Below are positions 26,641-36,177 of a stretch of 64,000 bases of DNA, in pieces; position 1 is the first letter of the stretch, and every line of letters begins with the position of its first letter. The stretch is from contig NZ_JAJFZK010000005.1 in the NCBI RefSeq assembly GCF_020731355.1, positions 248,001 through 312,000 of the forward strand, read 5' to 3'. The translations under genes were made by a program, and so were the position numbers. Source of the stretch: Bacillus sp. REN16. Lineage in GTDB: Bacteria; Bacillota; Bacilli; Bacillales; Bacillaceae_L. Under the pieces are notes generated by a model. It was not told where the DNA came from and searched no databases. It saw only the letters and a list, made by a program, of their open reading frames with translations.

Positions 26641-28086
26641 GTGAGTCGTAAAATTGTCGCATTATACATGGTACTATCCCTACTATTAGGAGCGAGTGTT
26701 ACGTTTTTGGTCATCCAATTGCAGGGTCAAGACGAACAACCACTCGTTCAGCAGCCAGCCCAAAACAATGAAGGTACTAAAAAAGAAAATACAAAAAGCC
26801 TAGCCAAAATCAGTCAAGCGTACGAGATGATTTTAACAAACTATGTTGAAAAAGTGGATGAAAAACAATTAATTGAGGGTGCCATTCAGGGGATGGTTAG
26901 CACGCTGGAGGACCCTTATTCTGCATATATGGATGAAGAGACAGCTGCCCAATTCAATGAATCACTGGAATCATCCTTTGAGGGAATCGGCGCAGAGGTT
27001 AGCATGATGGAAGGCAAGGTCACCATTGTCGCACCATTCAAGGATTCACCGGCTGAAAAAGCAGGGCTAAAACCAAATGACCAAATCATCAAAATTGATG
27101 GAAATAGCATCGAGGGCCTTGATCTTTACGAAGCCGTTTTAAAAATCCGTGGTGAAAAAGGAACCGTTGTGACACTGCAAGTGATGAGACCGGGTGTCAC
27201 AAATGTAATGGATGTCAAAGTAACCCGTGACACGATTCCGATTGAAACGGTATATACAGATTTAAAAGAGAACAATAATAAAAAAATTGGCTATATTGAA
27301 ATCACATCATTCGCACAAGATACAGCGGAGGATTTCATTGTAGGATTAAATGAGTTAGAGGAAAAGGGCATGGAAGGTCTGATCATCGATGTTCGTGGCA
27401 ATCCAGGCGGCCTTCTCGAAAGTGTTGAGGAAATTTTAAAACAGCTTGTCACAAAGGATAAGCCATATGTTCAAATTGAAAACAGAAATGGCGAAAAGCA
27501 GCGCTTCTTCTCCACTCTTGAAAAACCAAAGGACTATCCGATCGTTGTGCTAACAAATGGGGGTAGTGCATCTGCGTCCGAGATTTTAGCAGGTGCGTTA
27601 AAAGAAGCTGGCGGCTATGATATCGTCGGTGAAAAAACATTCGGTAAAGGAACAGTTCAACAGGCGCGCGACATGGGGGACGGCAGCAACCTGAAATTAA
27701 CCATGTTCAAATGGTTAACACCAGATGCAAATTGGATTCACCAAAAAGGAATTGAACCAACGGTAGAAGTGAAACAACCTGAGTACTTCTATGCGAACCC
27801 AATTCAGTTTGAAAAAGAGCTTACGCAAAACATGAACAACGAAAAAATAAAAAATGCACAAATCATGCTGAATGGACTAGGTTTCGACCCAGGCCGTGAA
27901 GATGGATATTTCAGCGGAGAAACAGTCATTGCCGTAAAAGCATTCCAAATGGCAAATAATCTAGATGACACTGGCACAATCAACGAAAAAACAGCCAGCG
28001 CTCTCGAAGCAAAAGTCATCGAATCCATACGTGACGAAAAGAACGACCAACAGCTCAAAAAAGCAATGGAAGTATTGTTTAAATAA
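26641..28086 (+). CDS. ctpB: S41 carboxyl-terminal processing protease CtpB
   Basis: A 481-aa secreted serine protease. GTG 26641 follows GGAGGAGG. Signal anchor at residues about 5-27, PDZ domain about 90-180, S41 protease core with SASASEI, where Ser311, Lys336 (FGKGTVQ) and Gln340 have the same spacing as the B. subtilis CtpB triad, and a C-terminal peptidoglycan-binding domain (about 400-460). In B. subtilis CtpB cleaves SpoIVFA to allow pro-sigma-K processing during sporulation. Adjacent to minJ, as in B. subtilis. Confidence 0.94.
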   Translation: MSRKIVALYMVLSLLLGASVTFLVIQLQGQDEQPLVQQPAQNNEGTKKENTKSLAKISQAYEMILTNYVEKVDEKQLIEGAIQGMVSTLEDPYSAYMDEETAAQFNESLESSFEGIGAEVSMMEGKVTIVAPFKDSPAEKAGLKPNDQIIKIDGNSIEGLDLYEAVLKIRGEKGTVVTLQVMRPGVTNVMDVKVTRDTIPIETVYTDLKENNNKKIGYIEITSFAQDTAEDFIVGLNELEEKGMEGLIIDVRGNPGGLLESVEEILKQLVTKDKPYVQIENRNGEKQRFFSTLEKPKDYPIVVLTNGGSASASEILAGALKEAGGYDIVGEKTFGKGTVQQARDMGDGSNLKLTMFKWLTPDANWIHQKGIEPTVEVKQPEYFYANPIQFEKELTQNMNNEKIKNAQIMLNGLGFDPGREDGYFSGETVIAVKAFQMANNLDDTGTINEKTASALEAKVIESIRDEKNDQQLKKAMEVLFK

Positions 28087-28096
28087 GATTTTCCTG

Positions 28097-28126
28097 CACC
28101 TCTCCTAGTCGGAGAGGTGTTTTTGT
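28097..28126 (+). terminator. Terminator of ctpB
   Basis: CACCTCTCC / GGAGAGGTG perfect 9-bp stem followed by TTTTTG. Confidence 0.92.
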
Positions 28127-28135
28127 TTGGTTAAA

Positions 28136-28345
28136 AGCCTTCCGGATTGCCTGGAAGGCAGAGTAACTAATGGGCTTTGTGGTTGTCCCCTGGGATCTGT
28201 GGTCACTTTACAACCCTGGGCGCGGTTATCGGACTAAATTTTGAATATATCGGACAAACTTCGCCAGATATCGGACAAAGATGAAAATATATCGGACAAT
28301 AATCTTAATATATCGGACAAAGATTAAAATATATCGGACAAAGCC
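28136..28345. repeat. Reverse-oriented composite: hairpin plus 21-nt array
   Basis: The GCCTTCCGG/CTGGAAGGC hairpin and AGAGTA link come first, then six TATCGGACA cores exactly 21 nt apart (about 28219-28345). This is the reverse complement of the 17.6-kb and 42.6-kb blocks. Confidence 0.88.
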
Positions 28346-28424
28346 AAATCTTCGAACCTCAACATCTCTTTTCCATAAAAATCAACGTATGTTTTACCCC
28401 GCATTAACGGGCAGTAAGACCCCC

Positions 28425-28571
28425 ACTTTTGGTGGGGCTTAACTTCCCGTAAAAGCCCTATATATGAACAAAGACTAAGAACTCCACATCCTGTGGCAAC
28501 GTCTTTGTGACCCACATCGTGTGGGCCTCAACTAACAATCAGTGAGTGAGGAAGAAACTCCCTCACTGATT
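28425..28571. repeat. Family B repeat copy 3 flanked by hairpins
   Basis: A CCCCCAC/GTGGGG hairpin (about 28430-28446) is followed by the family B copy at 28470-28528. Then AATCAGTGAG...CTCACTGATT forms a strong stem (28537-28571) with a weak T-run. Together with the 21-nt array these fill the 580-base gap between ctpB and minJ; about 95 bases remain for the minJ promoter. Confidence 0.75.
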
Positions 28572-28668
28572 GAGTTTCACTTTATGTCAAGTATTTGGTA
28601 CAATAAAAGTTAGTAAATCGAACGTAAAATTTGTACATATCAAGTCAAATCCATAGGTGGTGAAACGA

Positions 28669-29862
28669 TTGATTGAGACATGGTTACTTGAATTTGCAAA
28701 AGGGATTGGACGATTCTTCCTCCATCCATTGTTTTATTATTTCGTGGGGTACTGTGTGCTTTTAGGCTATTTCCGAGTCAAACGTGAGCGCCGGGCCTTT
28801 CATATCAGGGTAGAAGACGGATTTTTCGACCTAAGATCACTCCTTCCAGGCGGCTGGCTCGCAGGACTGTTCATATCCGCCATAACCATCGCAGCTGGTG
28901 TAGTGATCCCATTCGGAAGTATCGTATTAATCGCGATCGTCACACTATTACTTAGCTTGCCAATCAAAACACGTTTACTATCTCCGGCCTATATTTTAGG
29001 AGTATCGTTTTTCGGAATTATTTTACTTTCCAAACTATCAGTTGAGAATAAATTTATTACGAGATTGCTAGACGACATGGGTAACACAAGCCTAGCTTCA
29101 ATTGCGCTTTTACTAGGAGCCCTTTTACTAGCGGAAGGAATTCTGATCCTGAAAAAAGGTCATATTGGTACGTCACCAGATCTTTTAAAAAGTAAACGCG
29201 GACTTCCGGTGGGTGCTCATATATCTCAAAGATTATGGCTTGCACCTGTATTTTTACTGATGCCTGGGGAAGTGCTCACCACACATTATGAATGGTGGCC
29301 GGTTTTCACTGTGTCTGGACAAGCATACTCACTGATTTTAGTACCGTTCGGAATCGGTTTTTATCATAAAGTAAAAAGCATGCTTCCAACACAAAGTATC
29401 CCGATTGTCGGAAAACGCGTCATTTTATTAGGAATCGTCGTTACTGGCTTAGCGATCGCGAGTATCTGGTTTCCAATTACGGCCATTATTGCAGCATGTT
29501 TTGCAATGGCGGGACGTGAACTTATATACCTGCAGCACTATTTCATGGATGAATCGAAACCATCGATTTTTTCACAACGAAACCAAGGTGTGCTCGTTCT
29601 TGGGATTATTCCACATTCGCCTGCTGAAAAAATGCAAATCAAAATCGGTGAGACGATTTCAAAGGTCAACGGCATTCAGGTTAAAACCGTGCAAGAATTT
29701 TACATCGCCCTGCAAAAAAATCGCGCTTTATGTAAGCTCGATGTGTTAGACACTAGCGGTGAGGTTAGATACGTGCAGCGCGCACTATACGAAGGTGAGC
29801 ATCACGAACTTGGCCTCCTTTTTGTGAACGAGGGTAAGGGATGGAAACATAAAGCGGTATAA
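28669..29862 (+). CDS. minJ: Cell-division topological factor MinJ (PDZ membrane protein)
   Basis: A 397-aa polytopic membrane protein with about seven or eight membrane segments and a C-terminal PDZ domain (from about residue 290: VLGIIPHSPAEKMQIKIGE, VNGIQVKTVQEF). TTG 28669 is chosen because GGTGGTG lies 6 bases upstream and because the resulting start (MIETWLLEFAKGIG, FFLHPLFYY) matches the N-terminus of B. subtilis MinJ. MinJ bridges DivIVA and MinD at poles and septa. Order ctpB-minJ is conserved. Confidence 0.9.
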   Translation: MIETWLLEFAKGIGRFFLHPLFYYFVGYCVLLGYFRVKRERRAFHIRVEDGFFDLRSLLPGGWLAGLFISAITIAAGVVIPFGSIVLIAIVTLLLSLPIKTRLLSPAYILGVSFFGIILLSKLSVENKFITRLLDDMGNTSLASIALLLGALLLAEGILILKKGHIGTSPDLLKSKRGLPVGAHISQRLWLAPVFLLMPGEVLTTHYEWWPVFTVSGQAYSLILVPFGIGFYHKVKSMLPTQSIPIVGKRVILLGIVVTGLAIASIWFPITAIIAACFAMAGRELIYLQHYFMDESKPSIFSQRNQGVLVLGIIPHSPAEKMQIKIGETISKVNGIQVKTVQEFYIALQKNRALCKLDVLDTSGEVRYVQRALYEGEHHELGLLFVNEGKGWKHKAV

Positions 29863-29923
29863 TTGTTCTTAATTCTTCCGGAAAGAATCTTATAAATTTA
29901 CGAAATAGCATTTAATCAAAACT

Positions 29924-29956
29924 AAAAGAGAAACGGCTTAGGACGTTTCTCTTTTG
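29924..29956 (+). terminator. Terminator after minJ
   Basis: AAAAGAGAAACG / CGTTTCTCTTTT perfect stem, usable in both directions. Confidence 0.9.
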
Positions 29957-29978
29957 TTATGGAAAAAGTATTATGTGG

Positions 29979-30049
29979 TTGAATAATTACGAGTAGGATA
30001 TTAATATATATCTGTACTATGGTGTTACAAATGACAATAAACGTGTCAC
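29979..30049 (+). promoter_or_regulatory. nik promoter with NikR operator
   Basis: TTGAAT (29979) and TAATAT (30002) are 17 bases apart. The operator GTGTTAC-N14-GTGTCAC (30022-30049) follows at about +10 to +37. Its halves are imperfect inverted repeats (GTGTTAC against GTGACAC), and the total length is 28 bases, as in the E. coli NikR site GTATGA-N16-TCATAC. Binding there would block transcription of nikR and the importer when nickel is sufficient. Confidence 0.65.
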
Positions 30050-30111
30050 TTAATCGCGGAAATACATATCCAATAATGGGATGATTACAATTAAAAATTT
30101 AGGAGGAAATA

Positions 30112-30531
30112 ATGGAAGATTCAAAGTTAAAAAGATTTGGGATCTCGATGGAGGGGCATTTACTTCGAAAGTTTGATAGCTTAGTTCAGCAGAAAGGGTA
30201 TGAAAATCGCTCGGAAGCGATTCGAGACCTGGTTCGTGATGCGCTGATCCAACACTCATGGGAAAAGGATGACAAACAAGTTGCAGGAAGCATTCTACTA
30301 TTTTATGACCATCACAAACGAAATTTAGTAGAAGAACTGACAAAAACCCAACATGAAATGCATGATTTGATCATGTCCACAACACATTTTCATCTGGATC
30401 ATAATAATTGTCTTGAGCTCATTATCGTAAAGGGAAAAGCGAAGGAAGTCCAGATACTCAGTAATAAACTAACTAGTTTAAAGGGTGTTCAGTATGGAAA
30501 GTTTACAGTCGCACCGATTGAAAACATATAG
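30112..30531 (+). CDS. nikR: Nickel-responsive repressor NikR
   Basis: A 139-aa ribbon-helix-helix regulator. N-terminal RHH (KRFGISMEGHLLRKFDSLV, ENRSEAIRDLVRD) binds DNA; the C-terminal ACT-like domain carries the nickel ligands in THFHLDHNNCLE, matching the His-x-His...Cys arrangement of E. coli NikR. GGAGG upstream. It heads an operon with the nickel importer, so autoregulation is expected. Confidence 0.93.
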   Translation: MEDSKLKRFGISMEGHLLRKFDSLVQQKGYENRSEAIRDLVRDALIQHSWEKDDKQVAGSILLFYDHHKRNLVEELTKTQHEMHDLIMSTTHFHLDHNNCLELIIVKGKAKEVQILSNKLTSLKGVQYGKFTVAPIENI

Positions 30532-30590
30532 CGGCATCTTACATATCGAAGAATACTTTTGGATTCAAGAGTAAAAATGAGGCGAATAAT

Positions 30591-32213
30591 TTGAAAAGAA
30601 AATCGTTTGGAATTCTTTTGACAGCTATTTTTATTTTTTCATTGGTACTATCAGGCTGTGCACAATCGAAGCCCAATGAATCAAGTACCGATACGAGTAA
30701 AAATCATGAAACGAAAAAGGAAGAGCTTGTGTTGGCCTTTGGATTGGAGCCTGAAACAGGATTTGATCCAACGACAGGCTGGGGACGTTATGGTTCACCG
30801 CTATTCCAAAGCACACTGCTAAAAAGAGATGACAAGCTTAATATTGTGAATGATTTAGCAACCAACTACACCGTGAATGAAGAAGGTAAAGTTTGGACAG
30901 TAACAATAAGGGATGATGTGAAATTCTCAGACGGACAGCCATTAACAGCCGACGATGTTGTGTATACCTTTGAAACAGCTTCAAAAGCTGGCTCAGTTGT
31001 TGATTTGAATGTCTTGGAGAAAGTTGAGGCAGTAGATGATTACACAGTAACATTCACATTAAAAGAGCCTCAATCTACATTTGTGAATACGTTAATCGGA
31101 ACGGGGATTGTCCCAAAACATGCTTATGGTGCAGACTATGCGGAAAACCCAATTGGATCGGGACCATTTCAACTAGTTCAGTGGGATAAAGGGCAACAGG
31201 TCATTGTAGAAGCTAATCCTGAATACTATGACAAGCAGCCCTATTTTAAAAAAATCACATTCTTATTTTTAAGCGAAGATGCCTCTTTTGCTGCTGCTCA
31301 AGCAGGAGAAGTTGATCTTGCCTATATACCTGCTGCATTTAGCACTCAGACAGTTCCAGGAATGAGATTAGAATCTGTTCAAACCGTTGATAACCGAGGT
31401 ATTGTTTTCCCGTTTGTAAAATCGGGAGAATTCACTGAAGATGGTGATCCAATTGGGAATGATGTGACTGCTGATCCTGCCATTCGACATGCAATTAATA
31501 TGGCTGTTGACCGACAAGCACTAGTAGATGGAGTGTTAGAAGGGCAAGGAACACCAGCTTATACATCAGTTGATGGTCTTCCATGGTGGAATCCTGATAC
31601 ATTGATTAAGGATGCTGATATGGAAGGGGCGAGGAAACTTTTAGAAGAAGCGGGCTGGAAGGATCAGGACGGGGATGGAATTCTCGAAAAAGGATCTTTA
31701 AAGGCGGAGTTTACACTTTATTATTTAGCAAATGATGCCGTTAGACAATCGTTATCCATCGCTGTTGCTGATATGATGAAGCCGCTAGGGATTCACATTA
31801 AGCTAGAGGGTGGAAGCTGGGATGCGATTGAAAAAAACATGCATTCGAGTGCTGTCCTTTTAGGTTGGGGAAGTCATGACCCACATGAAATGTACAATAT
31901 ATATAGCAGTGAATTCGCAGGAGTAGACTATTACAACACCGGCTATTATGAAAATAAAACAGTGGATGATTATTTTGTAAAAGCGCTCCGTGCTACAGAT
32001 GAAAAAGAAGCAATTGAATTTTGGAAAAAAGCTCAATGGGACGGTACAACAGGTTTAAGTGCGAAAGGTGATGCTCCCTGGGCATGGTTAGTGAACATGA
32101 ATCACTTGTATTTAGTGAAGGATGGATTAGATATTGGGGAACAAAGAATCCATGTTCATGGTCATGGCTGGCCAGCGACTGATAATATTACGGAATGGAA
32201 ATGGACTGAGTAA
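30591..32213 (+). CDS. nikA: Nickel ABC importer, substrate-binding lipoprotein
   Basis: A 540-aa family-5 solute-binding protein. TTG 30591 with weak GAGG upstream. Lipobox LSGC (Cys about 23), then the typical core: EPETGFDPTTGWGRYG, LTADDVVYTFE, NPIGSGPFQLVQW, and HAINMAVDRQALVDG. The opening resembles NikA rather than oligopeptide binders, and nikR lies just upstream. Nickel, probably as a small chelate, is the inferred ligand. Confidence 0.9.
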   Translation: MKRKSFGILLTAIFIFSLVLSGCAQSKPNESSTDTSKNHETKKEELVLAFGLEPETGFDPTTGWGRYGSPLFQSTLLKRDDKLNIVNDLATNYTVNEEGKVWTVTIRDDVKFSDGQPLTADDVVYTFETASKAGSVVDLNVLEKVEAVDDYTVTFTLKEPQSTFVNTLIGTGIVPKHAYGADYAENPIGSGPFQLVQWDKGQQVIVEANPEYYDKQPYFKKITFLFLSEDASFAAAQAGEVDLAYIPAAFSTQTVPGMRLESVQTVDNRGIVFPFVKSGEFTEDGDPIGNDVTADPAIRHAINMAVDRQALVDGVLEGQGTPAYTSVDGLPWWNPDTLIKDADMEGARKLLEEAGWKDQDGDGILEKGSLKAEFTLYYLANDAVRQSLSIAVADMMKPLGIHIKLEGGSWDAIEKNMHSSAVLLGWGSHDPHEMYNIYSSEFAGVDYYNTGYYENKTVDDYFVKALRATDEKEAIEFWKKAQWDGTTGLSAKGDAPWAWLVNMNHLYLVKDGLDIGEQRIHVHGHGWPATDNITEWKWTE

Positions 32214-32230
32214 TAGTGGGGAAAAATCTA

Positions 32231-33199
32231 GTGAAATTCCTATTATTAAAAGGAGTAAGAATGGCGACTTTGCTAGTCGCCATCTGCTTTATTTCCTTTC
32301 TATTAATAAAAAACTCTCCGATTGATCCGATTCAAGCCTATATTGGAGCTGATCTGTTGAAGGTTGGTCCTGAACAAAGAGATATGATTGCTAAATATTG
32401 GGGTCTTGATCAACCTGTAATGGTGCAATTCTTAAATTGGGGCTCAGCTTTGGTACGAGGAGATTTAGGTACTTCGATGATCTATCGTCGTCCTGTAGCT
32501 GATATCATTGGTGAACGTTTTATTAATTCCCTGGCTCTCATGATTTCGGCATGGATTTTATCAGGTTTTATCGGATTTATTATGGGCGTTGTCGCTGCAA
32601 TGAAAAAAGGTACATGGATTGATCGATTGATAAAATGGTACTGCTTTACTTTAGCCTCCACTCCAACCTTTTGGATGGGGCTTCTTATCTTAATCTTCTT
32701 TGCTGTCTGGTTAAAATGGTTTCCAATTGGCATGGGAGTTCCAGCGGGGATACTTGCCGAAGATGTTACAATTGCAGATAAAATTAAACATCTGATCCTC
32801 CCGACACTTACACTGAGTATAGTTGGGGTTGCAAATATCGCCATGCACACGAGACAGAAGCTGATTGATGTTCTTGCCAGCGATTATGTCATATTCGCAA
32901 GAGCTAGGGGTGAACAAGGCTTCATCCTATTTTGGAGACACGGATTAAGAAACATAGCTTTACCAGCGATAACCTTGCAATTCGCTGCGTTTAGTGAATT
33001 ATTTGGTGGAGCTGTGCTGGCAGAACAAGTCTTTTCGTATCCTGGGCTGGGACAGGCAACGGTAGAGGCAGGTTTAAGGGGGGATGTTCCCCTTTTATTA
33101 GGCTTGGTCATTTTTAGTACATTATTTGTTTTTGTTGGTAATTTAATAGCGGATTTAATCTATCGAATGGTAGATCCGAGGATGAGGGAGGGGCGTTAG
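32231..33199 (+). CDS. nikB: Nickel ABC importer permease
   Basis: A 322-aa permease with six membrane segments. GTG 32231 is preferred (GTGGGG about 9 bases upstream); GTG 32216 would add five residues. The coupling-helix EAA-type motif is near ASDYVIFARARGEQG. Belongs to the DppB/NikB family. Confidence 0.92.
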   Translation: MKFLLLKGVRMATLLVAICFISFLLIKNSPIDPIQAYIGADLLKVGPEQRDMIAKYWGLDQPVMVQFLNWGSALVRGDLGTSMIYRRPVADIIGERFINSLALMISAWILSGFIGFIMGVVAAMKKGTWIDRLIKWYCFTLASTPTFWMGLLILIFFAVWLKWFPIGMGVPAGILAEDVTIADKIKHLILPTLTLSIVGVANIAMHTRQKLIDVLASDYVIFARARGEQGFILFWRHGLRNIALPAITLQFAAFSELFGGAVLAEQVFSYPGLGQATVEAGLRGDVPLLLGLVIFSTLFVFVGNLIADLIYRMVDPRMREGR

Positions 33200-33201
33200 A
33201 A

Positions 33202-34044
33202 ATGAATAATAGTATTAGTAAACGATTCCCTCTGACTAGAAGACAGTGGACACTCCTTTCGATTCTCTTAGCCTTTCTTTTTTTAGTCACTGTCATTTTA
33301 GGAAGCTTTCTAGTAGATGAAGGAAAAATAGCGACTAATCTTCAAAATCGGAATGCGCCCCCATCTATTCAACATATGTTTGGCACCGATTGGTTAGGAA
33401 GAGATATGTTCACACGAACGGTAATGGGACTTTCATTAAGTATATGGGTTGGCTTGATTGGAGCAATTGGCAGTACGGCAATTGCTCTTTTCCTGGGCAT
33501 GGTGGCAACAATGGGGAAAGTTGCAGATCTTATTGTCACATGGCTCATTGATCTTTTTCTAAGCGTGCCGCATCTTGTCACTTTGATTTTAATTGCCTTT
33601 ACATTAGGTGGCGGATTTAAAGGGATTGTAATTGGGCTCGCTCTAACCCATTGGCCAAGCTTAGCTCGTGTTATTCGAGCAGAGGTCATGCAAGTTCGTT
33701 CAGCAGAATATGTGCAAGTATCTCAGAAAATGGGGAAATCCAAATGGTGGATTGCGATGCATCATATACTTCCACATGTGTTCCCGCAACTTTTAATTGG
33801 TTTTATGCTTATGTTTCCTCATGTTATTTTACATGAAGCAGCCATTACATTTTTAGGATTAGGGATGTCTCCTCATGAACCTGCAATTGGGATTATCCTG
33901 TCAGAATCGATGAAATACTTATCTACGGGTATGTGGTGGCTTGCCTTTTTCCCTGGGCTTTGCTTGCTGTTGATTGTGAGGGCATTCGATCATATCGGAG
34001 AAAATATCAGAATGCTTTTCGATCCGGTTAGGGCGCATGATTAA
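33202..34044 (+). CDS. nikC: Nickel ABC importer permease
   Basis: A 280-aa DppC/NikC-type permease, ATG 33202 after GGGAGGGGCG, 2 bases past nikB. Characteristic N-terminal soluble segment with HMFGTDWLGRDMFTR, then membrane helices with RVIRAEVMQVRSAEYVQVSQ (coupling motif). Partner of NikB in the channel. Confidence 0.92.
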   Translation: MNNSISKRFPLTRRQWTLLSILLAFLFLVTVILGSFLVDEGKIATNLQNRNAPPSIQHMFGTDWLGRDMFTRTVMGLSLSIWVGLIGAIGSTAIALFLGMVATMGKVADLIVTWLIDLFLSVPHLVTLILIAFTLGGGFKGIVIGLALTHWPSLARVIRAEVMQVRSAEYVQVSQKMGKSKWWIAMHHILPHVFPQLLIGFMLMFPHVILHEAAITFLGLGMSPHEPAIGIILSESMKYLSTGMWWLAFFPGLCLLLIVRAFDHIGENIRMLFDPVRAHD

Positions 34045-34062
34045 AAGTAAAGGAGTAATGAA

Positions 34063-34989
34063 ATGCCTATCCTTGAAGTAGAGAATTTATCAGTTTCGTT
34101 TAAGCAATATAATGCTGGATTTAAACAGATTCATAATCAAGTGATTTCTAGCTTAAATATTACATTAGAAGCAGGCGAAATCCTTGCTGTTGTTGGAGCA
34201 AGCGGATCAGGAAAAAGTCTGCTCGCTCATGCCATTCTTGGTATCCTTCCGAGCAATGCAAGTACGAGTGGAACGATTAAATATAAGGGTGAGATTCTAA
34301 CCCCTGCTCGGCAAGAGGCGTTGAGAGGAACGGAAATCGCAATTGTTCCTCAATCGGTAAGTTTTCTCGATCCGCTTATGCGGGTCGGAAAACAAGTGCG
34401 CACATCTGTCAAAGGAAGTGAGGATCCGACCACCATTCAGCGTAAAGTATTTGAACGCTATCGCTTATGTGAAGAAGATGAAACGCTATATCCGTTTCAA
34501 CTTTCCGGGGGTATGGCGCGAAGGGTTCTTCTCTCGACTGCAATGGTGAGCGGAGCAAAACTGATTATTGCAGATGAGCCGACCCCAGGCCTTGATCCCA
34601 TTGTTATGAAAGAAGCTTTACAAAATATCCGTGAGTTTGCCGATAACGGCAGAGCGGTCATGTTCATTACGCATGATATCGAATCAGCTCTTCAAATTGC
34701 GGATAAAATTGCTGTATTTTATGCCGGATCTACCGTAGAAATTGCTCCCGTAAAAAATTTTAAGAACCAGGGCGAGGCGCTAAGACATCCTTATACGAAA
34801 GCCTTATGGAGAGCTCTGCCTCAAAATGAATTTATTCCGATACCAGGATCACAGCCTCAATCGAGTGAATTGCCAACGGGCTGTTTATTTGCTCCTCGTT
34901 GTCCAATAGCTACCACTGAATGTCATGAAAAGCATCCAGAAGCAAGAGAACTAAGGGATGGAATGGTGAGGTGTATCCATGCAAATTGA
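34063..34989 (+). CDS. nikD: Nickel ABC importer ATPase
   Basis: A 308-aa ATPase with Walker A GASGSGKS, Q-loop VPQSVSFLDP, signature LSGGMARR, Walker B LIIADEPTPGLDP and switch His FITHDIE. The C-terminal CxxxxCPIA...CHEKHPE segment is the oligopeptide/nickel ABC C-terminal domain. AAAGGAG precedes ATG 34063. Overlaps nikE by 11 bases. Confidence 0.93.
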   Translation: MPILEVENLSVSFKQYNAGFKQIHNQVISSLNITLEAGEILAVVGASGSGKSLLAHAILGILPSNASTSGTIKYKGEILTPARQEALRGTEIAIVPQSVSFLDPLMRVGKQVRTSVKGSEDPTTIQRKVFERYRLCEEDETLYPFQLSGGMARRVLLSTAMVSGAKLIIADEPTPGLDPIVMKEALQNIREFADNGRAVMFITHDIESALQIADKIAVFYAGSTVEIAPVKNFKNQGEALRHPYTKALWRALPQNEFIPIPGSQPQSSELPTGCLFAPRCPIATTECHEKHPEARELRDGMVRCIHAN

Positions 34990-35593
34990 GGCAAAAGGGA
35001 TTGGATTTCGGTATGAAAATGGACCATGGCTATTTCAAGATGTTAATCTCACTTTAAATCCAGGTGAAATCATTGGGATAACTGGACCAAGCGGACGTGG
35101 GAAAACAACATTTTGTCGTCTATTAGCAGGGTTTGAACAGCCTGCTGAGGGAACTATCACGTTTGATGGGAAACCGTTACGAAAAAAAGGCTATCATCCT
35201 GTTCAATTAATCTTTCAGCATCCAGAAAAAGCAGTGAATCCTCGTTGGAAGATGCGGAAAACTCTTCATGAAGGATGGAGCCCCGACCAAGAGTTACTCG
35301 ATTTATTTGGAATTAAGAGGGAATGGCTTGAGCGCTGGCCAAATGAGTTATCTGGAGGCGAGTTGCAGCGATTCTGCGTTGCGCGTGCATTGGGACCAAA
35401 CACACGCTTTCTCATTGCAGATGAAATGACAACGATGTTGGATGCAATCACACAAGCTCAGATATGGCATGCAGTACTTCAAATTGCCGAAAAAAGAAAC
35501 ATGGGGATAGTCGTTGTCAGTCATGAAGCTAAGTTGATGCAAAGAATTTGTCACCGAGTGATTCAATTCGGTCATTTAAATGCTTCATACTAA
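34979..35593 (+). CDS. nikE: Nickel ABC importer ATPase, short form
   Basis: A 204-aa ATPase: Walker A GPSGRGKTT, Q-loop IFQHPEKAVNP, signature LSGGELQR, Walker B FLIADEMT (Met-Thr in place of Pro-Thr) and switch His VVSHEAK. It stops soon after the switch region and lacks the C-terminal extension of NikD, but all nucleotide-binding motifs are intact, so it is complete rather than broken. Confidence 0.9.
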   Translation: MQIEAKGIGFRYENGPWLFQDVNLTLNPGEIIGITGPSGRGKTTFCRLLAGFEQPAEGTITFDGKPLRKKGYHPVQLIFQHPEKAVNPRWKMRKTLHEGWSPDQELLDLFGIKREWLERWPNELSGGELQRFCVARALGPNTRFLIADEMTTMLDAITQAQIWHAVLQIAEKRNMGIVVVSHEAKLMQRICHRVIQFGHLNASY

Positions 35594-35796
35594 AAATTGG
35601 ACTTTTTGCCATTACAATTAACTCTTTAACCGACAAAAAAACTTTAAAAAATGTTTATTCGATAAATTCGCTGGATTAAACTAAGAAAAATAAAAATAGA
35701 GAAGCCAAAACTTAACGGGTTCCGTTTCCTGTCGAAAAACCCGAAAATGTAGCCCATTTTGTACTGCTTCTTGTATCTGTTTTTGCAATTAAAAAT

Positions 35797-35825
35797 AAAA
35801 TGGCTCAGTTCACTGAGCCATTTTT
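35797..35825 (+). terminator. Terminator downstream of nikE
   Basis: AAAATGGCTCAG / CTGAGCCATTTTT around TTCA. It lies about 205 bases past nikE and is the first strong stem after the operon. Confidence 0.8.
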
Positions 35826-36133
35826 GATTGGAAAAGAGGTTAGGGGGCAGCTTACGACCGGATTTTAAAAAATAGAGGGAGAAATTCCTCTTAATTTGTA
35901 AATAAGCTAAAAAATAGCGTAAATAAGAGGAGAAATTTCCCCTATTGACTCAAGTAACGTAAAAATTGGGGATTTTTCTTTGCATAAGCGGAAAATTTCC
36001 CCCTATAAACCCCGAAAAGAGCTCTATTCTGCATTTAACGGAAATATCTCCGCTTATTTTAAATATCACTGGGTATTCAATTAAGGATAGGATTTCTTAT
36101 GTTTCTAAGCACTTTTGTAAGATAAAATGTATG

Positions 36134-36177
36134 CCAAATTGTAGGGGTACAACAGCCATTGTACCCCTACAATTTGG
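36134..36177. other. Perfect 19-bp hairpin
   Basis: CCAAATTGTAGGGGTACAA and its exact reverse complement are separated by the 6-base loop CAGCCA. There is no T-run on either side. It lies within the 656-bp inverted-repeat element and could be a structured RNA, a binding site, or the relic of a recent inverted duplication. Confidence 0.85.

Noticed and set aside
34979-35593. nikE as a truncated pseudogene
   Set aside because: It is short, but Walker A, Q-loop, signature, Walker B and switch His are all present.
30591-35593. Opine-metallophore (Cnt-type) importer
   Set aside because: No metallophore synthesis genes are nearby, and a NikR gene with a suitable operator heads the operon.
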